Shown: in pieces, positions 1 to 11,512 of the stretch
How the letters are laid out: each line of letters opens with the position of its first letter
Position numbering within the stretch: the first letter of the stretch is position 1
Assembly (NCBI GenBank): GCA_035222895.1
Contig: JAVYIG010007232.1
Coordinates: forward strand, 41,236 to 105,235
Origin: Strongylocentrotus droebachiensis
Lineage: Eukaryota > Echinodermata > Echinoidea > Camarodonta > Strongylocentrotidae
DNA: 64,000 bases
Direction: 5' to 3'
Notes under the pieces: generated by a model
Databases searched by the model: none
Told to the model about the DNA's origin: nothing
The model's input: only the letters and a program-made list of their open reading frames with translations
Made by a program: the position numbers and the translations under genes

Positions 1-346
1 AGCCTTACAAAGCATAGATTAAATGCCTTGAAGAGGTATATCTGTCTTAATTTAGTATGGCTTCAGTTATTTCCTGTATCATCACTGATGATTATAATTC
101 TGAAGGCCAACAACATCATTAACTAATATCTTCATTTAAATTCTCTATTAAGGGGTAGGGTCAGTGGTCTATTCATAGTTAGAATAAAAATCTAGAATGT
201 TTTTTGAAGACAACATTACAATGTCAACATTTCTACCTGCCTTTTCACTGTAATACCCTTTTTCAATATAATAGGACGTCTACATTTTTACCAGCTTGCT
301 TCACTTCCTCTCAAAATGTATAAATACAAAATTGAACTTTGTCATC

Positions 347-375
347 TCCCCCCCCCCCCCCTCCCCTCTCCCCAG
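347..375. repeat. C-rich simple repeat
   Basis: A run of C interrupted by a few T, followed by CCCC. Confidence 0.9.
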
Positions 376-390
376 CAACATTCATAACTC

Positions 391-463
391 ATCTGTTTGG
401 AACCAGAAGGGCATTAACTCTGTGTAAAATAAGACCAGTTGAAACCCTTCTGGCAAACAGACA
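391..463. repeat. Short palindromic MITE, CTGTTTGGA family, copy 1
   Basis: A 73-bp imperfect palindrome starting CTGTTTGGAACCAGAAGGG and ending with the related complement ACCCTTCTGG..AAACAGAC. Related copies occur near 26103, 29601, 33402 and 60547, so it is a dispersed family. No coding capacity. Confidence 0.6.
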
Positions 464-936
464 ATTATGTCATATGCCAATCATTTTTTATGAGTATCCC
501 TGGGATTAAAAGGCATACCCTAACGGAAACTAATATTATGATGCTTAATTAATTACTTCACATTCTTACCTAATTGTTCAAAGTCAAGGTTAAAATGAAC
601 ACTTGCTAGTTTTACGCTTAACCTATTTTCAGCTTGTCCTAATTATTGTCGGCTTAATCTAGGTTTAAATAAAGGGATTTATTAATCCACTAATCCACTT
701 CCACTATGCATAGCCTTGTCGTACAAGAAATCTGGCTCATGCAGGAAGTTAGAAATAAAAACCTCACAAGCGTCTCAAAAAATAGTTCTTTGGAGTGAGG
801 TACAATAGCCAAGCACATTTCCAAAATAGTTGGAACCATGCTTTGTCAGTGCAGACTATAGTGCAGAGTATATTGGTAGTCTTACAAAAATATTTTTGAC
901 CGGTCTCGAAAGTTTATTTTTTTCTCCCATTCTTTT

Positions 937-1188
937 AGTTTTTCTACAAAATGAAACATGAAGGAGCAAAAAGGAGGTGAGAAAACAGATTTAAAATAAA
1001 CAAATAATTGTTAGAATTGAATGAAACTAATAATTTGGGAGTGGCAACATGCCTGTAGTTTTTCTACCATAATGGAATATGAAGACGCCCAGTAAAGGAA
1101 ACAATAAACGAAAGAAAACACAAAAAAATAAGAAAATAAACAAATTGCCTGATTGAATGAAACTTGTATGTAATTGGGGAGTGGCAAT
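937..1188. repeat. Two-copy tandem repeat, about 120-130 bp unit
   Basis: Units begin with AGTTTTTCTAC at 937 and 1057 and end with GGGAGTGGCAA. The two copies are diverged by several small indels, so the duplication is not recent. Confidence 0.75.
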
Positions 1189-3000
1189 TCTATTAAAGAA
1201 TACTCTTTGTTTCCACTTCCTTTACATGTATATCCATCCTTCCTTTGATTCAAGCAGGGAAACTTTATGATTTGTGATTCAGGGAAGGTTACTAATCAAC
1301 TTTCCTCATTATCATGAAATATATATTTCATTTCTTGAGGAAAGTTTGAGTACTTGGCAATCAGCACCAACTTTATTTCACAGGAAGTTAAACAGGAAGT
1401 GAAACAAACAATTTATTTCATGAATGACAGAATATTAATTAAAATTTGGGGCAAAATGGATGACGACAATACCATTCTAAAGGCCCTATTTTAATGACAA
1501 GAGTGATTAATTTATTTCCCCATTGTAAAACATTCTTATCATTTAAAGTGTACATTTACATAACAAATTGGGCAAACATTATATCTTCTTCTTTGCAGAT
1601 TTATGAAGGTGTTGCATCAAGTTTTAGTGGGAGGGGTATGAAGCCATATATTTTTTCTTCATATGGAGTAAAAGATACTACTTTAAAACCAGCAATTTTG
1701 TGTGAATCTTACAAGTGATCCAGATTTCTGAAAGCTCATGCAACAAAGTCAATGAATCACAACACTTTTAAATCTCTTTCTGGCTTTCATCAGAAATCTT
1801 TATATTTCTAAATAAAAATCTCTATAAATAAGTTCAAGCTCTCCTAAGTTTCAGCACATGAAATGTTTCAGAAAGTGATCACTCTGAATTTTATTGTAAG
1901 CTCTGTAATATTGTAACAATTACAGTAATTTTCACAATTTGCACATAGCACAGAATGCCAGTTCAGTGGCGAAGAATTGTACTTATGATATCAATACCAG
2001 TATGCACTTCTGTAGTTCCTTACAAACAAACAAAAAACCCTCTTTCTTAGGACGGAGAACCTGGTTAAAACAACAAATGACAGCGTGCTAAGAAGTGAAT
2101 GAACTACGCCAAGATGAAAATATACATCAACAACTTCCTCTCTAAAGAAAATAATATGAAATCCAGAAATAAAAAGGATGAAAACCATGGAGTACAGAGA
2201 CAGTATAGTCTACAAATCAGACCCACTATCACTACATCTTAGGACTTCAATAATACCATTTATGGGATGATTAGAAGCCTGTAAATAAAATCCAAAACAA
2301 TTATGACAAATATGGAAAGGCTGACTACTAATAGACTTGTTTTCTTCTTTCTGTAAACAAAATCTGTGTAATTTACATTCAACTATTAAAGTTCACATTC
2401 TACAGAAATAGGAGAAGAAAAAAAAACTTTTGAGTTTCTAAAATATGCACACATCTTATCTGATTTCATTTTTTTCTATAAAAAAAAGAGTTTTCCCAAA
2501 AATTACCAATGTTTGAAATTCCTGGTAGTACCACTGGTTGAAATTTACCCACGATTCAGCTTGACTGCTGAGCTAAACAATTATGGCTTCTATGCAAAGA
2601 TACTCCCACAGTTTTCAGTAATTTGTGGTAATTTCATCTCAGCGGTTCTCTACAAAATGTGGAAAGTGTCAACATACCATGAACATGTTGAGGTGAAAAC
2701 TTGAGAACGAAGAAACTTTGATCGAGGCATTAGGTCTATAGGTTCACTTGCCAGTCTTTTATTTGTCTTGGAGCATGATATCACTGTCCAGCTGTATATA
2801 TAAATAAGGGAGTTTGATTACAGAGAAAAGGGGGAAGGTATGGAGGTCAGACTAGCTTGGATGCTCCCCTGGAGTTAGTTTAGTATTAGACTACATGCAC
2901 AGACTTTATTTTGAAACTTAGACATTATTCCATAAAGCCTTTAACCTAGCCTAACGTTTGAAAGCCTTTTGCTGTGTCATCAAATTTGGTTAGGATACAG
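1189..3000. other. Non-coding AT-rich sequence, nothing recognised
   Basis: Frames are short and frequently stopped. No repeat family, splice-bounded exon or RNA gene was recognised. Confidence 0.55.
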
Positions 3001-3009
3001 GGACTATTT

Positions 3010-3260
3010 AGTGCGCGATCTATACAGTCTCACAGTCCATAATCACTGTTATGGGTCTGTGTAGTCTTACAGTTCCAGACCCAACTCTGTTCGCGGATCT
3101 GCACAACCGACGAGGGTTTGTGCCTGCAAACGAGGCTAGACTCTCGACAGGGCTAGATGGAGCTAGACCCCTGGTGGTACACTGTGGGTTAGCTAAACAG
3201 CGCTGAGCTGCCAATCACTTTGAGTGGCGGGTCGTGATCAATTGCTTCCCTGATTGGCTG
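3010..3260. promoter_or_regulatory. GC-richer block with CCAAT-type motifs (tentative)
   Basis: This stretch is clearly richer in G+C than its surroundings and contains CpGs, a CCAATCA near 3211 and a GATTGGC near 3253. It could be a CpG-rich regulatory or promoter segment, or an old repeat. No TATA box or downstream coding exon was found. Confidence 0.2.
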
Positions 3261-3371
3261 CGGCATGTGGAGGGGGCTGGGTGTAGGGAGTGATTGGGGC
3301 TCATTAGCGTTGATAGTTCTACCAGGTTCTTCAACTCATGAGGTGTCTCAGGGACCGCGCTACAAGGTTCT

Positions 3372-3462
3372 CCCATCAAATAGGGGACGTTCTAGGCGAG
3401 GGTTGGTGTCTCTTTGCCTTCAAATAGGGGACTTTCTAGGCAAGGGTTGGTGTCTCCTTGGT
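3372..3462. repeat. Two-copy 48-bp tandem repeat
   Basis: Two units share TCAAATAGGGGAC, TTCTAGGC and AGGGTTGGTGTCTC, with a few substitutions. Confidence 0.8.
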
Positions 3463-3996
3463 CAAATCTGGTCAAATCTACCCCATCTTCTACAAGTTGA
3501 AGTCTTTGTCATTGTTTTCTTTTGGTAAAACACCCTTCCGGCAGTCTCTGGTTTTAATTTCATTACAAGGATCAATTTGATGGTGGAGGGAGGGGTTAAA
3601 AAGTTGTATGGGGTAAGAAGCAAATTCCTCACATAAAGTTGAGGTGGGGGAGGCAGTGTGGTTAATTCTGTTTGAAACTTTTGGAAAGACTCTGAAATGA
3701 ATGAACGCATGCCCCTCAACATTTCACGACATATCTCATAGGGTATGAAACTAAAGCTTTGCACTTAAAATGATGAGAGAAAAGGGAAAAAAAGGAAGGA
3801 GGAAAACAAAAATTAACTGCAATTTCAGAAGTGAGTATATAATGCCCCCTTCCCACCACTACTTCTACCACCACCACCACCACTATCACCACTTCCACCA
3901 AACATCCTTTCAATAATGACTACACAAGTTGGGGTAAAAAAGAAAGAAAGAGGGGGTACAAGAATAGGAACTCGTGAGGGGTAAGCAAGACTGTGA

Positions 3997-4031
3997 TTTT
4001 TTTTTTTTTTTTTTGGGGGGGGGGGGGGGGG
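3997..4031. repeat. T18 followed directly by G17
   Basis: Adjoining homopolymers, 18 T then 17 G. The G-run could form a quadruplex, and its length is prone to assembly error. Confidence 0.9.
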
Positions 4032-4573
4032 AAGCTAGGGTTGAGAGAGTGCATGGTATCACAAAACGGGTTATCACATTATTTTCAGGTGCCCTTTTTC
4101 TTCTAAAGTTTGTTAGGGGGTTGGAGGTGGGCCTTCAATTTTGGGGGCACATTTGTGCATGTGTATACTTGAGGTATGCCATATTGGGTTTCTTTGGAGG
4201 GGGGAGGGGCAATATGCCCCTGTCCCCCTTGATTCACTAATGCAGGATCCACTGCAACTGTGGGGAGGGGGTGCCGCACACAACATGTGTGGAAATCATC
4301 TCCAGACGTTAGCTTAAATTGTGGCATTAATGGCTTGAATTGATACATTAACTTTAACAGATGTGACACGAAACTGGTGGACCTCACATTTTGATTGTTG
4401 TTAAGTTACGTTGCTAAAAGTACTAGAAAAACTGCACTTTCATGATAGACCTACGATTCATTCAGATTTTATGAAACATTGGGCAGTTTTTATTAAAACT
4501 GAAATTTTCTTGAAATACCTGCAACATTTAAATGAATTAACCAAATCATAAAAATAAGAATATATTTGGTTAT

Positions 4574-4874
4574 GCTATGGTCACATTACCCAAAAGTAGG
4601 CTGCTCGGCGGCTGAGCGGCGAGTTTTTAACCAATTCTGCGCCCGCCCAGGCACCGCTCGTTTTTTAGGGCATCGCTCGGTCGCCGCTGAAGTTTTAGCG
4701 CGGAGTTAAAATTTGGGCGGTGCCTGCTCACTTTTCACTCGCCACCCAAAATACGCTCGGTGCCCGGGCGGTCGCCGCCCGGACACCGACCTAATCGCTG
4801 GGCGATGCCTAATTCCAGCAGCGACCGAGCAGGCTACTGATCGGTCGGTCGCTGCTCTGATTTGTGACCATAGC
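4574..4874. mobile_element. GC-rich palindromic MITE with GCTATGGTCACA termini
   Basis: The element begins GCTATGGTCACA and ends with the exact complement TGTGACCATAGC. Subterminal CTGCTCGG/GCGACCGAGCAG blocks are also inverted. The interior is strikingly GC- and CpG-rich (GCTCGG, GGTCGCCG motifs) compared with the AT-rich flanks. It has no transposase. The superfamily is not known; no clear target duplication was resolved. Confidence 0.7.
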
Positions 4875-5619
4875 TTTATATACATGAATGGCAACAATGT
4901 TTTATATTCACAAGTCGTATATATGGATGAGAAATTTGGTTATACTTGTTGTTATTATTTATTCTGTACATGTGCACATGTATATGTTAAACTTAATTAT
5001 AATCAAATAGACCCAGTACAATATCTCTTGTCATGATATTCAATTTTGACAGAAACTGTACTTAATTCATCTTACTTTGTTTATAATTATGTATAAATGT
5101 TTTTGACCGATAAAAAGTAAATAAAAGTATGGGAACTTGCTAAAATCACAAACACTGACAATCATAACCAGAAATATGCTGATAAGCCATAGGACCCATG
5201 TGTCTTGGCCTAACAGCTCAATTTTTGTACATTTCATTACACCTATTTTGCCTTCTCTCAGATGTTCATCTTTTACTTGTTTTTTTTCTTCCAATTCCTC
5301 TTTAAAAAAAAAAAAAATCAATTTCTGAGAAATACACTATCCATCTATACCGAAACTCGGGACCAGCTAGAAATTGAGTGTTTTGGCACCCAGACATTTC
5401 TTTCAAAGAAAAGGATAGAGTTGAAATGTGATAGCACACACAATTTCGGAAAAGTAGGTTGGAACTTAAAAGTCCTACTTATTTTGTTTGAGAAGAGATG
5501 CACCAATGAAATGTTTATCACTCATACTTTACAACAGCTCTGATACAATAACAATAAAAGCTTCATTTTATATTGTGTATATAACTATATGGATTTCAGG
5601 GGATGTTCAAGGCACCTGA
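4875..5619. other. Non-coding AT-rich sequence
   Basis: Contains an A-run near 5305 and otherwise nothing recognised. Confidence 0.5.
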
Positions 5620-5777
5620 AAAGTACTATTATTCCTACCAGGTACCCATCTACTGCACCTGGGTGGAGAGTGGCAAATGTAGATTGCATGTCCTGCCCTA
5701 GGATAAGAGTGCCACGGAGGGACTCGAACCATGCGATCCAAAGTCTGGTAAAGTATCCACTGGACCACTGCACCTCT
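5620..5777 (-). mobile_element. tRNA-derived SINE, minus strand
   Basis: On the minus strand a pol III A-box-like TGGTCCAGTGGA (5756-5767) is followed by a B box GGTTCGAGTCCC (5719-5730). The body then reads ATTTGCCACTCTCCACCCAG and GGGTACCTGGTAGGA. That body is shared with the plus-strand SINE at 37247-37425, so both belong to one family with different or diverged tRNA heads. It is not a functional tRNA gene. Confidence 0.75.
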
Positions 5778-6511
5778 ATATGGAAGTTGAATTGTATCTT
5801 TATGCCCGTACCCACACCCCACCCATCCCCTCCTATTATAAAACCCTTTTTCTTAAAGAGAAGGTTGAGTTCTGGGAAGAGGTGAAAAATAATTTGTGAG
5901 CATAATCATTCTTATTATGCAAGTGTGGAAGAACATCAGATAAGACATGTTCCCTGAAAAGCATGGCTCTTCAAATGCCTTCATATTCTAAATATGTCAT
6001 GAAATATCGTAAAACTTGGGGGGGGGGGGGTAGGATTTATACGTCACGTGTTCGTGTAGTCCCATATATATCTTTCTGTGTACAGTGTTTTTAACTTTAC
6101 CAAGACTTGGCCAAATTTCGTATCATTTTGATGATTCCAGAACCTTGCAATACACACAAATTCTTATACGCTAGAAGATCAACCTTTTCTGGTCGATTCC
6201 ACACCGTTTCTTTCACAATGCAATCGCAACTTCATCTTTAAATATCTTCTTTTCTTTTTTTTTACAATAGTCAGTGGTAAACCCTAATAATGGCAAGCGT
6301 CAATAAGCATGGATGATGATGATAAAGATGATGGCACATCGGTGTCTGCGGTTATCGATGTCCGCAATGAATGAATGTACATGTCATGCATGGTCGAGGA
6401 TTGCTCTCTAATTACCGTGGTGATGAAAACAGGAAGATGCGGGAATTATTAGGAGGAGGAGGGGTGATTGCCCTCTGGACAGGGATAGAGAATGTTAGAC
6501 AGATTGAGAGA

Positions 6512-6550
<39 letters not shown>

Positions 6551-8070
6551 ATGAACTAACAACAAACATTTGTGACCTCATAAATAGTACAAGGATTGTT
6601 GTGCTGTTTAAAATTTGACATGGTCAAAAAATACTTGAATTGTCAATTGATTTAGCTTACAATGTAGAAAAGCACTGAAAGTATTTTTTAAAAACCAATG
6701 TTGAGAAAAGGGGGAAATTGAAGTGTATTTCCAGTAAGAACAATTAATTGTCCTGTAGTTCAAATAAATATAAAATCACAGAGTTCATCATATCTAAAGA
6801 AGCAATGTGTAAGCACTTACACAGCATCGATCATTGCTACCGTACTCATAAAATCTTGCTTTGCTTTCCATCATATTTGGGAATTATTTTCAATATATTT
6901 TTAAGGTGATGAAATAATACCTTTGATTAGTGGAAATAACACAAGATACAAAGAAGAGAGAAGTTATGAACTCTGTATGCACACATCTTTATATCAGAGA
7001 TAGGGGAAAATGAAATAAATGAGATTCAGATGAAAATAATTTATAACAAAGAAATAAATCCATAATGGCTTTTGAATTCAAAGAATTATCAACAAAACAA
7101 CAAGTGAATTAAAATTCTGGTGATTTCTTCCAATTCTAAATGGGACTTTTCCTGAAGTGAAAAATATGTAATGACTACATCCTAACAGAAATTACACGAC
7201 ATATAGGTAAATATTCCTTTGAAGTAGACGCTATTTCACAACACGAGAATAACAACAGCTAGAATCGAGAGCCTGTTTGGTGTCATTCAGAATGTTTACA
7301 GGAAAGTAATTAGAGAGAACCATGACGTTTGTAATACATTATCAAAGAATTCAATTGAAAAGTAATGAGAGTTTGTAGGTCACAGGAAACCCACATATCT
7401 CTTTACCGATTCCAATTGGGTTGCATCCAAGTGATTAGTAATCATTAGATACCATTCAGAAGAAAAAAAGAGACAAGAAAAACAAAAAAGAATAGAAAAG
7501 GAAAAAGAATATCTGTTTTCCAATGTATACTTTTCAGCCAGTAAATAAGTCCTTTCAATTTAATTTCAGTATCATTTCAAATATAATTACCTTTTATTGT
7601 TGTTATTTTGTAATTAATTTATTTTATTATTTTTCGCATGGAAAAATTCACAGAAAATGACAATTAAACTCTATATTTATGACTACCGGTAAAAGTAAAA
7701 TTACTTTAACCAATATTTCATCTATAGTCTCAATCCTAATTCACTCCTAAGTCTATTTTCTCAAAAGTATATTCATGTTTAAAACTATACAGGATATAGT
7801 TCAATACAATATGTTAATGAGTAGGCCTCATTTGAAAACTAAAACTTTCACAAAATGTTAATGTCAGCCATTTTCTCAGTAAGTAAGAATACTTTAGCCA
7901 AATGCAAATTTACTGTCGTCATTCAATCAATTCGAAGCATGAAAATTTGGGAATCTGGACCATTCCCCAAATGTGACAGTTTAATATTACATGCATGTGT
8001 CTGGGTTACAATGACCTTAAATATGTTGTTTTAATGTGTCTTGCAATGAGAATAGCTTACATTCACCAAC
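5778..8070. other. Non-coding AT-rich sequence with one (GA)n tract
   Basis: A (GA)n microsatellite lies at about 6508-6546 and a G-run near 6019-6031. Otherwise there are no supported genes or repeats. Confidence 0.55.
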
Positions 8071-8074
8071 TCCT

Positions 8075-8385
8075 GGGTGGTACGTGTTTCACAAAGATTC
8101 TAAATTGAACTTATCTCTAAGTTTGACTTAACAATTATGGAAAGCATCATTGAAAATATTTTGTGAAAGTTATTTTGACAGGCATACAATGTTGATTCAA
8201 ACCATTCATATTTTCTATTGTCAAGGAGATGTCATGCTCTTGATGTGAAATTTATGAAAAGTCTAAAATACTTGAGTTTTTGCTTTTGAATATATTTCAT
8301 TCTTAGGCTACGAATGGCTCTCCATATTTTTTAAGTCCAACTTAGAGTTAAGTTCGAATTAGGATCTTTGTGAAACACCTCCCTG
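8075..8385. mobile_element. GTGTTTCACAAAG palindromic MITE, copy A
   Basis: A roughly 310-bp element whose ends are inverted: GTGTTTCACAAAGATTCTAA on the left and TTAGGATCTTTGTGAAACAC on the right. The subterminal AAGTTTGACTTAA and TTAAGTCCAACTTAG are also complementary. A full-length relative is at 62931-63241. Non-autonomous, no coding region. Confidence 0.85.
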
Positions 8386-9220
8386 GTAATGAACTGCATG
8401 AGGACATCAAGGATACATATTTTCTTGAATTGAGAATAGAAATGATTATCAACATCTGGGATCCATTAAGTCAAGTACAAGGTCATCATGAGGTCACGCT
8501 CAGCTCGAAGATGAACTCTGATGAAGTAAAACTAGTTTTCACTGAGGTCTCTCCAAACAGAGCCCCTTGCTCCACCAACATGAAATAATTTTGAGATGAA
8601 ACTGATAATTACAATAAAAACATTACCATTGTTGAAATTTCACTCATTATGTACAATATGGGGAAATCTAAAGTCTATCACATATCTCTCAGCTCTCTTA
8701 GCACATATTTAAAGAAATTAATTGTGATAAAGTCCAGTTATTAAGACTAACCCACAGTGAAGTTAGGTTACTTTCGTTTTCAAGAAAGGGAGGGGGGTTC
8801 ATTCTTTAACAAGTACAATTTTCTTTTTCTTATTCCAACTCAGAAATTTGGATCACCACGAAATTGGCTTGATAAATGTTGATCTCGCCCCATATATCAC
8901 AACCCTCAAGCGATAGAGGGGCAGAGCAAGAGGATTTTATTTCATGGGGGAGGGGATGAATGAGGGGAGAGGCATATGATGCAGTGGGGTAAGGGATGGG
9001 AAGGGGGAAGGGTAAAGTTGAAATCTATATCAGATATAAAGAATGCAAACTAAATGATCATTTTGATAAAAATATGAAATTTAAATTAATTATTGTTCAA
9101 GTATTGATGTTTAAATTACCATTCCACTCCAAAACTTTAGAAGTATCACAATTTTCTTCAGTGTGGTTGAATGGTTGAACGGTCTGTTTGTTTTACCTGA
9201 CTGCTCAGAAAGTATGTGTA
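8386..9220. other. Non-coding sequence
   Basis: Contains a G-rich patch (8940-9015). No gene recognised. Confidence 0.5.
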
Positions 9221-9227
9221 TGCTTGT

Positions 9228-9385
9228 CTGTAAGAAACCAGGGAACCAACGGCTTTAAGTCCTCTTTGAGTGACTTGGTAAAGAGGATTAATGCCTTACA
9301 CCTAAGCTAAGGACAGTAGCGCATTGCCTTACTTTTGAACCTGGGATCTCCCGGTGACAAGACCACTGAGCCATCGCACCTCCTT
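9228..9385 (-). mobile_element. Degenerate tRNA-derived retroposon, minus strand
   Basis: The minus strand has TGGCTCAGTGGTC (A-box-like) and CCCAGGTTCAAAAG (B-box-like). The same arrangement recurs at 45424-45570 (GAACCTGGGA, AGACCACTG, GCCTCC on the plus strand). It ends beside a (TTGAA)n stretch at 9384-9400. Confidence 0.55.
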
Positions 9386-9408
9386 GAATTGAATTGAATT
9401 GCGGGTAA

Positions 9409-9512
9409 ATTCGTTCCTATTTTCACGAAGTGACGGTAGTGAGGAAAATCGGCACGCAAATTGTTTGCGATTTTAATTCACTACTGTCACTTCATGAAAA
9501 TAGGGACGAATT
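9409..9512. mobile_element. 104-bp hairpin element, copy 1
   Basis: The two halves are near-perfect complements: CACGAAGTGACGGTAGTGA on the left and TCACTACTGTCACTTCATG on the right, bounded by AATTCGTTCC and GGGACGAATT. A second copy lies at 48288-48389. It is a miniature foldback with a short central loop around 9455-9470. Confidence 0.8.
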
Positions 9513-10660
9513 GTCTCTTATCAACTAAAATCAAAGAAAACTTTTAAAAAAGGAAAGTTTGTTCTCGGTAATACCATGCAGGATCTACAATGCTTTCTGG
9601 TCTTGAAGAAGTGCTGTGGTAAAGTAAATATCCATTTTCCATAAATTAGCAATGATATTCAAGTCACATCAATCTAATCTACGTGGTACTTACCCTACTT
9701 ACTGTAAGATGTACCTATACAGCTCACAGGAGTGTGAATGTACTAGGTAAGGAGTCTTACAGTAGATCAAGCAACGACCCACTCTGGGCTGCCACAGGGA
9801 TTTGCTGAATTTTCATAGGTAGATCAGAGAACCTGCATGCATGGATAACTGTTTTTATTACATCAATCTAGTTATTTATAGGGGGTTTACGAGATCCCCA
9901 TGGCTGGCCCTCCCTCTCAATTGCCCATTACCCAGCTAAAATTTCTAGTCTTGAACTTGACATACCAGTCAAAAGTGCAAAATACTGTCACTGTAATTTG
10001 CTCAAATTATGCGGATAAAGATGTGTCTCCCCGCCAGAAAAGGACCTGGATCTAAGGAGATTGGAATCAATTGTTGAATTATGCTACATGAAATTATCTC
10101 GGATCCATCAAAGCTCCTCGTCTCGCCCCGACAGGCAGAGGAGAGGAGAGGGGCGGAAAGGAGGCGCAAGGCTCAGGGTCCCAGATTGATTACTTCATTT
10201 TGTGAAAGCGAGAAGGGCATTAACACAAACACATATACAATTTTTACATGGAGCTAATACCGTTCGAGCTCTCAACAAAGTAATTGAGGGTGTGACTGAT
10301 TGGTATATATACAAACACCAAATAGAGTACAAACTTGTTGCAAGACACTCCTCAGACCAGGATAATAACCTTATATTATTGAACCTTTTTATACTCCTAT
10401 GATTGTTTTTTACTTCATTGACATGTTTGGAACTGTATAAGAAATTTATGAGAGCAAAATAATAATCACTTTTATGTGATTAATTTTCAGATAGATAATT
10501 AATTTTCAGATAGTTCCACCCTCATTGGACGAGTTCTACTTTGTTCTATATGCTTGTTTACCAAACCTACACAGAAAATGAGTTGAGAACCCTCCTTATA
10601 TCTCTCAGCTAATTATTATTATTTTTTTTTTATTTACTACATTTTTCAGGGTTAACTTAC
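9513..10660. other. Non-coding sequence
   Basis: No gene or repeat family recognised apart from a local duplication of AATTTTCAGATAG around 10486-10514. Confidence 0.5.
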
Positions 10661-10840
10661 TGACAATAGCACTTTAAATGGCTAATATTACAATTGTTTT
10701 ACTTTTTGGAAAAAATAAACTCATTAACCTTATTGTCAATAGCACTTTAAATGGCTAATATTACAATTATTTTACTTCTTGGAAATAATAAACTCACTAA
10801 TCTTTCTGTCAATAGCACTTTAAATGGGTTGATATTTTTG
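10661..10840. repeat. 73-bp minisatellite, about 2.5 copies
   Basis: Units start at 10661, 10734 and 10807 with TG(A/T)CAATAGCACTTTAAATGG and contain TAATATTACAATT and AATAAACTCA. Confidence 0.9.
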
Positions 10841-11345
10841 TAATGCTTAGAAGAAAAACAAAATAATAACCTCACTTTTTGAAACACTTTTCCCCAAAAT
10901 TGAAATGCCTTGCACTACAGCCCTCCACTGACTTTCCCTAGAGGCTACTAATATGTTTTTCGATCCAAGGGAAAATGTTTATAGTGAACTGTTTCGTCAG
11001 GCGCTGAAGTGATGATTAAAGTTGTGATCAACCATAGACCTACTGCCATAGATATTGAAACATATTAGAGAGTTAGCAAGCCATGTTTGTAAAGACAGAA
11101 GTTTAATTAGTCCAATTTTTATAGAACGCCCAATTTCAAAATATCATAATTCTGTGCAATTTATGGTAATTTTCTAACAAAATGATTAAATGAAATAAAA
11201 AAGAAAAATATATCTTATAATAATGACATCCTTTTTATTTGTTCATCGATTTAGTTAAAAAATTGGAATAATAGTAAGAGAACGAAGAGGTTGCCTTTAA
11301 TTAGGTGCTCCATGAATCATGATGTAAATCACTTTGTTGAGGTTT

Positions 11346-11512
11346 AAACCTGAGGGGTGTTTCACAAAGCGTTTTTTCAATGACAAATTACAAAAATCAG
11401 TGTCAAATCTGCTGATAACCAATCAGAAGCAAGGATTTCACAAGCTTTTAACAAATACTGTCATTTTTCACTGATAACAAGTTTTGTGAACCCTCCCCCC
11501 CCCCCCCAGGAC
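11346..11512. repeat. Short, diverged GTGTTTCACAAAG-type palindrome
   Basis: It starts GGGGTGTTTCACAAAGCG and ends TTTTGTGAACCCTCCC. The termini resemble those of the 8075 and 62931 elements, but the interior differs. It may be a relative or a separate family with similar ends. Confidence 0.5.

Larger units (their letters stand above)
1..936. other. Non-coding AT-rich sequence
   Basis: Apart from the C-run and the short palindrome at 391-463, no gene, RNA or conserved motif is visible. Confidence 0.6.

Noticed and set aside
5719-5767. Possible functional tRNA gene
   Set aside because: A and B boxes are present, but no full cloverleaf could be drawn and the sequence continues into a SINE body.
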